Below the pieces are notes generated by a model that saw nothing but the letters and a program-made list of their open reading frames with translations, did not search any database and was not told where the DNA came from. This document shows positions 35,481 to 42,900 of a stretch of DNA of 64,000 bases, piece after piece. The stretch is taken from contig CAYQQJ010000002.1 in assembly GCA_964419935.1 (NCBI GenBank), positions 158,182 to 222,181 on the forward strand. Direction: 5' to 3'. The position numbers were made by a program, and so were the translations under genes. This stretch comes from CAYQQJ01 sp964419935 (GTDB lineage Bacteria; Pseudomonadota; Gammaproteobacteria; Pseudomonadales; Cellvibrionaceae). Each line of letters starts with the position of its first letter. Positions within the stretch are counted from its first letter, which is position 1.

Positions 35481-35894
35481 ATGACTAAACCGACTCGTCG
35501 CGAATTTCTCGCCGGTGCTGCAGCGCTTGGCGCTGGCGCAGCCACCTCCGTTTCTGCCGCAGGGAATTCATCCCCATCAGCTCTGCCGCAGTTGGTTCAT
35601 CAGGTCTACTTTTGGCTTAAAAACCCTGAGTCCGAGCAGGACCGGCAGGCGCTGATCAAGGGATTGAAAACGCTCAAAGGTATCGACACAGTCAAACGCA
35701 TTCAGATAGGCGTACCCGCTTCGACCGAGAAACGTGCCGTGGCCGACAACAGTTTTCAGGTGTCTGAAATGCTGCTGTTTGACAACGTGGAGGGGCAGAA
35801 CGTATATCAAGTACACCCCATCCACAAGCAGTTCGTGAAGGACTGTGAACACCTTTGGCGCAAGGTCGTGGTTTATGATTCCATTGCTGTTTGA
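35481..35894 (+). CDS. Tat-exported Dabb-domain protein
   Basis: This 137-residue protein has a twin-arginine signal (TRREFLAGAAALGAGA) followed by a stress-responsive alpha/beta barrel (Dabb) domain: LVHQVYFWLKNPESEQDRQAL, a short region with IQIGVPAS, and VSEMLLFDNVEGQNVYQVHPIHKQFV. Dabb proteins are small dimeric barrels of mostly unknown function. The exported form suggests a periplasmic location. It has an AAGGAAA ribosome binding site and lies between tag and a YdeI-type gene. Confidence 0.85.
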   Translation: MTKPTRREFLAGAAALGAGAATSVSAAGNSSPSALPQLVHQVYFWLKNPESEQDRQALIKGLKTLKGIDTVKRIQIGVPASTEKRAVADNSFQVSEMLLFDNVEGQNVYQVHPIHKQFVKDCEHLWRKVVVYDSIAV

Positions 35895-35943
35895 TCACCA
35901 GTGTGGTTGAGGTGCAGTCGTGATTGTGAGAGGGAATGGAGAA

Positions 35944-36531
35944 ATGAGCGAGATGAACCCGAAAGTTGATGCACTTTTGAGCAAGACTAAGTGGCAGGAA
36001 GAAAGGAAGACGCTCAGAGCGATTCTTCTTGACTGTCAGCTGACTGAAGAGGTGAAGTGGGGCAAGCTGTGTTACACCTTTCAGAACAGCAACCTGGCTA
36101 TGATATTTGGACTGAAAGAATACTGCGCGCTCGGCTTCTTTAAAGGCGCTTTGTTGAAGGATGCCAAGGGAATTCTCGCCAAACCAGGGGAGCATTCGCA
36201 GGCGATGCGCCAAATTCGGTTCACGAACCTGGGTGAAATTCGCGCGGCGGAGGCCAACGTGAGGGCCTACATTCGGGAAGCGATTGAAGTGGAGGCGTCC
36301 GGCTTGACGGTAGACTTCAAAGAGAAGGAAAAACTTGAATTCCCCGCTGAACTCCAGGAAAAGTTTGATGAAACCCCTGCATTGGCAAGCGCCTTTGGCC
36401 AATTGACGCCGGGACGACAGCGCGGATACATTCTCCACTTTTCCGGCGCCAAGCAATCCAGCACACGAACCTCAAGAATCGAAAAATGTATACCGCGGAT
36501 ACTCGAGGGGAAAGGGCTGCAAGACCGATAA
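35944..36531 (+). CDS. YdeI/OmpD-associated family protein (DUF1801 + OmdA)
   Basis: This protein is predicted cytoplasmic. The N-terminal DUF1801-like domain (VKWGKLCYTFQNSNLAMIFG, YCALGFFKGALLKD) is followed by a C-terminal bacteriocin-protection/OmdA-type helical domain (LASAFGQLTPGRQRGYILHF, SRIEKCIPRILEGKGLQDR). The biochemical role is unknown. I use ATG 35944, preceded by GGAGAA (195 residues); an upstream GTG at 35920 is possible. Confidence 0.85.
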   Translation: MSEMNPKVDALLSKTKWQEERKTLRAILLDCQLTEEVKWGKLCYTFQNSNLAMIFGLKEYCALGFFKGALLKDAKGILAKPGEHSQAMRQIRFTNLGEIRAAEANVRAYIREAIEVEASGLTVDFKEKEKLEFPAELQEKFDETPALASAFGQLTPGRQRGYILHFSGAKQSSTRTSRIEKCIPRILEGKGLQDR

Positions 36532-36673
36532 ATTCGGTGAAAGCAGATCACAGGGTATGTGCGGCGAAGTGCTATTCAAAGAGTCGGTATGTTGCTACGC
36601 TACCTTGAAAAGCAAATTAGGCAATGTCCTGAATATGCCTTGTAGCAAATGGCGATATAGAGGTGGGAGAATT

Positions 36674-37003
36674 CTACGATACGATTATCTTAGCAATCTG
36701 TTGTGCTTTTTCTATGATGTCAGCTGGGGATTTTTCAACGAACTTTGCGCCGCGGGATTTGAAGTCCAGGGATCGCATTTGGTGCATAAGGATGGCACCC
36801 TGCGTAGTGGTCTTCTCGGATAGCTGAACCTCAAGCGCGATCCCGCGCTTGGTGCTGGTTATCGGTGCTACTATCGCGAATTCCGTATGAGCATTGAAAG
36901 CCTGCTTGGAGACGACGTAGGCCGACCGGAACTTCATGATCTCTTTACCCGCGCTGGGATCGAAGTTTAGTTGAATGATATCTCCCTGCTCCGGCACGTA
37001 CAT
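36674..37003 (-). CDS. MazF/PemK family mRNA interferase toxin
   Basis: This is the toxin of a type II toxin-antitoxin pair, predicted to cleave mRNA at specific short sequences. It has 109 residues from ATG 37003 (MYVPEQGDIIQLNFDPSAG). It shows the MazF fold: FRSAYVVSKQAF, FAIVAPITSTKRG, EVQLSEKTTTQGAILMHQMRSLDF and the C-terminal helix DIIEKAQQIAKIIV. The start overlaps the antitoxin stop by one base (TAATG), the usual antitoxin-first coupling. Confidence 0.92.
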   Translation of the reverse strand: MYVPEQGDIIQLNFDPSAGKEIMKFRSAYVVSKQAFNAHTEFAIVAPITSTKRGIALEVQLSEKTTTQGAILMHQMRSLDFKSRGAKFVEKSPADIIEKAQQIAKIIVS

Positions 37004-37254
37004 TAAACCTCCTTCCCGACTGGCGGCATTGACATCCACGCTTTATCTTCTTCAGTAAGTTCCAGCTTTTCTTTGGGGCTGTCCGCTAACAGTTGCTCCA
37101 ATGTGAGCTCTTTCTTGGGCTTCAAGACAATGGTGTGGTCGACCACGGAAAGATCCAACACGGTTCCAACCGTTATGCCTGCAAGCTCTGTAACTACCTT
37201 GGGGATGCTGACTATTGTCGCCCCCCCTGATTTACGAACAATGACTTCTGTCAC
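37003..37254 (-). CDS. MazE-type AbrB-fold antitoxin
   Basis: This is the antitoxin for the following MazF-like toxin. It has 83 residues, starting at GTG 37254 with a GGAGG ribosome binding site. The N-terminal SpoVT/AbrB DNA-binding swapped hairpin reads IVRKSGGATIVSIPKVVTEL, and the C-terminal toxin-binding tail is acidic (DSPKEKLELTEEDKAWMSMP). It probably represses its own promoter through the two palindromes at 37284-37330. Confidence 0.9.
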   Translation of the reverse strand: MTEVIVRKSGGATIVSIPKVVTELAGITVGTVLDLSVVDHTIVLKPKKELTLEQLLADSPKEKLELTEEDKAWMSMPPVGKEV

Positions 37255-37283
37255 GGTTGCCTCCAGCCGGTCTCCATGAATGT

Positions 37284-37330
37284 GTTATACAACAGTATAA
37301 CAAGAGGTGGCGGTTATACAAGGGTATAAC
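37284..37330 (-). promoter_or_regulatory. Two perfect palindromic operators upstream of the antitoxin gene
   Basis: Palindrome 1 (37284-37301) is gttatac-aaca-gtataac and palindrome 2 (37313-37330) is gttatac-aagg-gtataac. Both have identical 7-bp arms and 4-nt spacers, 29 bp apart centre to centre. They lie 30-76 bp upstream of the antitoxin GTG. On the minus strand the arms include TATAC, compatible with a -10 region. This is the expected layout for autoregulation by a MazE-MazF complex. Confidence 0.8.
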
Positions 37331-37360
37331 TGAGCGACCTTATTCGATAAGCCCCGCTTG

Positions 37361-38539
37361 TCAAAGCGCGCGGCCCGCCACAAGAGCTTGGCTTAGGGCG
37401 TTCTGTGCAGTAGCGTTGACCTTCTTTTGTAGTTCCACGAACAACACTTTGATGAAGCTCTGGTTGAGATCCTTGTCCGACAGGTCCCGGCAGCGTCCCA
37501 CAAATGCTGCTATTTTTCTCATTAGATAAACCACCCATGCCGAAACGTTTTCTTCTAACGTGACGCCCTTGCTGAGCATATAGGCGAGGCGGTCCATGAT
37601 GGTGGCGGAGGTGCCAACCGCGGTTGACAGGATCCGATCGGCGCCTGCAACACACTGCCGGAGAACAAATTTAATTGCGCCGTCGATCCAGCCGATGGCG
37701 CTGATCGTCAACCCAACTGGTCCCTCTTTCTTGAGCCAGACAGCAATGCTGGCGTCACTTCTTTTTTCCGGTTTGATTCCAGAGAGGGTGAGCCACGACT
37801 TGTTTTCGACCGAGTTTTTGTAGTGCTGCATATCGTGGTATTCGGCTCCAGGCAGTAACCCAGGGGACGGAAGATAGTATTCGGTTCCGTCATTGGGTGT
37901 GTGTACATAAGGCCAGATGGGAATGCAGGGGACTATGTCCGTTTTATGGTACGCCCTGAATATGTGCGAGCTGCCAATTTCTCGTGTACATGCACGCGCA
38001 AATCCGTCGAAACCGACTCTGGGGCTGCCAAACGAATATACGTAAGGACGGATTTTGCACGCCGCTTTGATCCATTCGCCGCACAAGGTTGCAATAGCAC
38101 CACCAAGACTGTGGCCGATACAATGGACCGTATGGATTCCCTGTGCTTGAATGGTGGAGAGAAAAGATGTTAGCTGCGGTTTCATGCTTTTAAAAGCGGT
38201 ATTGAAACCATCGTGCACAAACTCATTGAAGCAGGATTTGGTGTGGAGTACGTTAAGGTTTGTTAACCAATCAGCAAGGTATTGGGTGCCCCTGAACAAA
38301 ATGAACGCTTGTCCTTTGTACTGACCCTTGCCAATTAGCATGAAACCGAACGCTGTTCTGCATTTGATGAATCCAGGGCCGCCTGTTTTACCTTTCAGCA
38401 TTCGCTCCTCAGGGAACGTGAAGTGGCCGTCGTACTCGTCGCTAAGGTACTTCAAAGCTTTTTCAATTGTTTGAAGCCTACTTAACGCGTAGACATCGTC
38501 GGCGAGGGTGACAGCTTGGTCTGGTGTAAGTATTGGCAT
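37361..38539 (-). CDS. Class 3 lipase-family alpha/beta hydrolase
   Basis: This is a predicted (phospho)lipase of 392 residues. Motifs are AFILFRGTQYLADWLTN (oxyanion region), the nucleophile elbow HCIGHSLGGAIA with S144, VYSFGSPRVGFDGF, the acid D201 in AYHKTDIVPCIP, and a histidine at H235 or H239 in AEYHDMQHYKNSV. The C-terminal 130 residues are helical, with an amphipathic/hydrophobic stretch (GLTISAIGWIDGAIKFVL). There is no signal peptide. Its ATG overlaps by one base the stop of the exported DUF6795-type gene. Such lipase plus periplasmic-partner pairs resemble secreted effector/immunity loci, but no type VI genes are visible here. Confidence 0.85.
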   Translation of the reverse strand: MPILTPDQAVTLADDVYALSRLQTIEKALKYLSDEYDGHFTFPEERMLKGKTGGPGFIKCRTAFGFMLIGKGQYKGQAFILFRGTQYLADWLTNLNVLHTKSCFNEFVHDGFNTAFKSMKPQLTSFLSTIQAQGIHTVHCIGHSLGGAIATLCGEWIKAACKIRPYVYSFGSPRVGFDGFARACTREIGSSHIFRAYHKTDIVPCIPIWPYVHTPNDGTEYYLPSPGLLPGAEYHDMQHYKNSVENKSWLTLSGIKPEKRSDASIAVWLKKEGPVGLTISAIGWIDGAIKFVLRQCVAGADRILSTAVGTSATIMDRLAYMLSKGVTLEENVSAWVVYLMRKIAAFVGRCRDLSDKDLNQSFIKVLFVELQKKVNATAQNALSQALVAGRAL

Positions 38540-39033
38540 CAGAATATCTTCCTTTTTTTATCTGGTTCTACATCCCATTTGCATAAACTGAATATCGGCG
38601 AATTGTTGACCTTTATCAGTGTCTCGTCGCTGTTGAGTTCGCACGTAACCACGAGGTCTTTCCCTTTTGATTCGGCGTTCTCGCTCGGATTACGTTTCAC
38701 TGCAGTCCACATTTTGTACTCTTTCCCTCCGTAGTGGACAACTATATCCTGCGTGGCAGTGAACTCTTGCGGCAAAAATTTTGTGACCGTACGTTGGAAA
38801 ACTGCGGGCATTTCAAAATAGCCGTTTTCATCCGTATGGGTTTCGTCAACTTTATCTCGTGATAGATTGGCGGTCCTGACAATATGCGCATTAGCGGCCG
38901 GTTTGCCATTGAGCGTAATTACGCCGGAAATTTTCGAGAAAAGGCAGACTTTGCCTGCGTCGAACATGCTCATTGGAACGGCTCCTTGTGCGACAAGCGC
39001 GAGAATAATAAAACAGAAAAGTTGTTTCGCCAC
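38539..39033 (-). CDS. Exported DUF6795-type protein with transthyretin-like fold
   Basis: This 164-residue protein starts at GTG 39033, preceded by GGATG. It has a signal peptide (FCFIILALVAQGAVPMSM) followed by a beta-sandwich-like region (KISGVITLNGKPAANAHIVR, DENGYFEMPAVFQRT) of the carboxypeptidase-regulatory type, and no catalytic motif. I place it with DUF6795 proteins, which I recall occurring beside lipases; this is from memory and should be checked. The one-base overlap with the lipase start implies the two act together, for example as a periplasmic inhibitor or immunity protein. Confidence 0.7.
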   Translation of the reverse strand: MAKQLFCFIILALVAQGAVPMSMFDAGKVCLFSKISGVITLNGKPAANAHIVRTANLSRDKVDETHTDENGYFEMPAVFQRTVTKFLPQEFTATQDIVVHYGGKEYKMWTAVKRNPSENAESKGKDLVVTCELNSDETLIKVNNSPIFSLCKWDVEPDKKRKIF

Positions 39034-39418
39034 GATTCATCCTGTGCGCGTCTATGAGTATTATTGAGCGTATTTACCTGAAAGTTTTTTTTAACGATAA
39101 TCCAGTTTCTACGCGTATGCCAAGGCTTCAACCGCACCTCGGTTCTACGCTGGCATGATCGGCAGCAAGCCGCTCGGACGGACGTTTTATTGGGAGCTAG
39201 CTCGGCTCGTAATATCGCATTGGTGAAGTCACCGGTGCGGCTTATGTCGAGGTGAAAGGTAGCGAGGCTTCCCTGTTGTCGTTGCGTCCATGTGGCTGTT
39301 AGTTATAAGTCATAGATTTTAAACAAGATGCCGATAAAAACGATGCGGCGCCGCCGAGTTTGTGATGGTGGTCACATCATGCGCCCGCCAGGCGCCTATG
39401 AATTCACCCGACGATCTG
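39034..39418. other. Non-coding stretch downstream of accessory genes
   Basis: This is 385 bp with no convincing gene on either strand. No repeat family member or terminator was identified. It contains the promoter side of the DUF6795-lipase operon. Confidence 0.4.
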
Positions 39419-39610
39419 CTATGCCAGCCAAAGCCAGTAGAGCGCCGCAGAGGACAGGACAGATGCAATAAAGCCTGCGCCGTACTCTGCTATGGGAGGG
39501 TACTTCGGGTTGTGTCTGCGTGGGTCAGCTTTCAACAGCGCAGACACAAGTAAAGCAACAAGAAATACGCTCGCTAGTAACTTGACGATGATTATCAATA
39601 TATCTATCAC
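39419..39610 (-). CDS. Small predicted membrane protein
   Basis: I do not recognise this 63-residue protein. It starts with GTG 39610 and has two hydrophobic segments (IDILIIIVKLLASVFLVALLV and FIASVLSSAALYWLWLA) separated by a short polar loop (KADPRRHNPKYPP). Such a helical hairpin pattern is unlikely by chance. The ribosome binding site is weak, so the call is tentative. It is in the gap between the accessory block and uvrA. Confidence 0.45.
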   Translation of the reverse strand: MIDILIIIVKLLASVFLVALLVSALLKADPRRHNPKYPPIAEYGAGFIASVLSSAALYWLWLA

Positions 39611-39889
39611 AGTGTTCGGCTCGCTTTGCGTTATACCAGGGCCGAGAAACGGCCCTGGTACATGATATCCACAATCGACCCATAATGTCTGCTATCGCAT
39701 AAACCTTCATTTACTTGGTCTGTTCGCTGATACTTAATGGCAGCATAGTGGCCGGGGGGAGCAACAATTCATTCGTCTTCGGCCCCCGCTTTCCTGTTAT
39801 TGCAGCTTACCCAATGAACATTTCCCGTCCCACCTGATCTATTGTCACTCTCGGCACCGCACCACCGTCTTGGTGTCGTGCAATAACTC

Positions 39890-39905
39890 CTGTATATTCA
39901 ACCAG
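39890..39905 (+). promoter_or_regulatory. Putative LexA (SOS) box upstream of uvrA
   Basis: ctgtatattcaaccag matches the gammaproteobacterial LexA consensus CTGT-N8-ACAG, with intact CTG and CAG ends 10 nt apart and 12 of 16 positions agreeing with CTGTATATATATACAG. It lies 25 bp upstream of the uvrA ATG, the expected place for SOS repression. Confidence 0.55.
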
Positions 39906-39930
39906 CCTTCACAACCCGGACCCATTACCC

Positions 39931-42900
39931 ATGACCTTCGATGCCATCAAAATCCGCGGCGCGCGCCAGAACAACCTGAAAAACCTGGACGTGGATATTC
40001 CTCTGGGGGAGATGGTGGTGGTGACGGGGGTTAGTGGCTCGGGTAAGTCTACGTTGGCGTTCGATACCATCTACGCCGAGGGGCAGCGCCGCTATGTGGA
40101 AACTTTCTCTGCCTACGCCCGCCAATTTCTGGACCGGATGGACAAGCCGGCGGTGGACAGTATTGACGGGATTCCGCCGGCCATTGCCATTGAGCAGAGC
40201 AACACCGTGCGCACCTCGCGCTCCACCGTGGGCACCATGACGGAGCTCAACGATTACTTGAAGCTGCTGTTCGCCCGGCTGGCGCGCTTGTTCTGTCAAG
40301 GCTGTGGGCGGGAGGTGGTGATGGACACACCGCAGAGCATTGTCGACGCGCTTTACCGAGCTTGGGAGGGTGGGCAGCGTTTGATGGTGTGCCTGCCCAT
40401 CAAGGTGCCGGAGACGCTGAGCGACACGGACGTTTTGCAGCTGCTCAACCAACAGGGCTATTCCCGCATGCACAGCCGGGACGGTAACCGGGTTGAGGTG
40501 GTGCAGGACAGGCTCAAGCTGAATGAAGACAATCGCAGTCGGCTGACCGAGGCGGTGGAGGTGGCGCTGCATTACGGCAAAGGCCACGTGCTGGTGTATC
40601 CGCTCAACGATGAAATGGAGGCGGGAACGCCTGTATCGTTTTCCAGCCATCACCATTGCCCCGCCTGTGATATCAGCTACCCCGAACCCAACCCCAGCCA
40701 ATTCTCCTTCAACTCGCCCATTGGCGCCTGCGAACATTGCCGGGGCTTTGGCCGCACCATCGGTGTAGATTGGGGCCTGGTGGTGCCGGATGAAAACAAA
40801 ACCCTGAAAGGCGGCGCGATCAAGCCGATCCAGACCCCAAGCTACAGCGAAGTGCAAACGGAGCTGCTGAAGTTTGCCAAAAAACGCGGCATTCCCACCA
40901 ATGTTCCCTGGGCGGAGCTCACTGATGACCAGCGCCAGTGGGTGCTGGAGGGTGAGGGCGATTGGGATCAGAACGTATGGTACGGCGTACGCCGGTTTTT
41001 CGACTGGCTGGAAAGCAAAGCCTACAAAATGCACATCCGTGTGCTGCTGTCCAAATACCGGGCCTACACCCCGTGTCAGGCTTGCGCCGGCGCGCGGTTA
41101 AAACCCGGTTCGCTGTGGTGGCGGGTGGGGTCATTTGACGCGGCCGAACAGGCGCTGGCCGGGCGCAAACGGGTCGTACCTGTAGGCGCCACCCTGGCAG
41201 AAGCGCGTTTTCAGCAACTGCCGGGCCTGAATATTCACGATGTGATGGGGCTGCCGCTCACCCGCTGCAGCGAGTTTTTCCTCGGCTTGAACGCAGATAA
41301 TACAGGGTCGGCAATCGACGAAGCAGGACAGCTGCTGTTGGTGGAGATTCGTGCGCGCCTGAGTTATTTGTGTGAGGTCGGGCTCGGCTACCTGACGCTG
41401 GATCGGCAATCCCGCACCTTGAGTGGCGGAGAAGTGCAGCGCATTAATCTGACCACGGCTTTGGGTACGTCACTGGTGAACACCCTGTTTGTGTTGGACG
41501 AGCCCAGCACCGGGTTGCACCCGCGGGATATTCAGCGCCTGGTCACCGTGTTGCAAAGGCTGCGCGATGCTGGCAACTCCCTGCTGGTTGTCGAACACGA
41601 TCCCCAGGTGATTCTGGCGGCGGACCGCATATTGGACATCGGTCCCGGGCCCGGCCGAGCGGGCGGCGAGATCCAGTTTTTTGGCACGCCGAAAGCCATG
41701 CTGAAGCGCAAAGACAACGTCACCGCCCACTACCTGACCGGTGCTGAGAAAGTGAGTATGGCAATGCCCGAGCGGGCGGTGGCAGAGGTTTCTCCCCGCT
41801 ATATCAACAACGCGCCGTCACTGAAAATTCACGGCGCTCGCGAGCACAATCTCAAAAACATTGATGTGACGATTCCGCTTAAGCGTCTGGTGTGTCTCAC
41901 CGGGGTGAGTGGCTCCGGCAAATCCACGCTCATGCGGCAGGTGCTGTATCCCGCGTTGCTGAAGCATCACGGTCAACAGACGGAAGCGCCGGGCGCTCAT
42001 GACACCATTGAAGGCCTGGAATCTATCGATCATGTGGTGATGGTGGACCAGAGCCCGATAGGCAAAACCACCCGCTCCACCCCGGCCACTTACGTGGGTG
42101 CCTTCGATGCCATTCGCAAACTCTTCGTCGCGGCGCCTCTGGCAAAGGAGCGCAGCTATACGCCCGGCACATTCAGCTTCAACTCCGGCAATGGTCGCTG
42201 TCCCACCTGCCAGGGTAATGGGTTTGAACATGTGGAAATGCAATTTCTGAGCGACGTTTACCTGCGCTGTCCGGACTGTGATGGTCGCCGTTTTCGCAAG
42301 GAAATTCTTGAGGTCAAGCTGCTGCGCGCTGGCAACGATGCCTCACCCCGTGCGGTATCCATTTCTGATGTGCTGGAGATGACCGTGGCCGAAGCACTGG
42401 TGTTTTTCACGGATAGCGTTGATGTACAGCGTGCGTTGAAACCTTTGGCCGACGTGGGCCTCGATTATGTGCAGCTGGGCCAGGCGGTACCGACCTTGAG
42501 CGGCGGTGAGGCCCAGCGGCTGAAACTGGCGGGGCATCTGGCGGCCTCTGCCAGCAAGGTCAAGGCCAAAGCCCCAGAACACATTTTGTTTTTGTTTGAT
42601 GAGCCCACCACCGGCTTGCACTTTGCCGATATCGCCACACTCATGGCCGCCTTTCGCCAACTGCTCAACGCCGGTCATTCGCTGTTGGTGATCGAACACA
42701 ATCTGGACGTGATTCGTGCCGCCGACTGGTTGATCGACATAGGCCCCGAAGGCGGTGACGCTGGTGGACAGCTGCTGGCTGAAGGCACGCCGGCGCAAGT
42801 GATGGCGGAGCATGACAGTTACACGGCACGCGCCTTGCGCGAATACGAACAATCACTGACTCCAGGTGCCGCGCTCTCTCTGGTGCCCGCCGCCAGCAAA

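Noticed and set aside
37361..38539. Firm assignment of the lipase as a type VI effector
   Set aside because: No vgrG, hcp, PAAR or adaptor gene is in the window; only the gene arrangement is suggestive.
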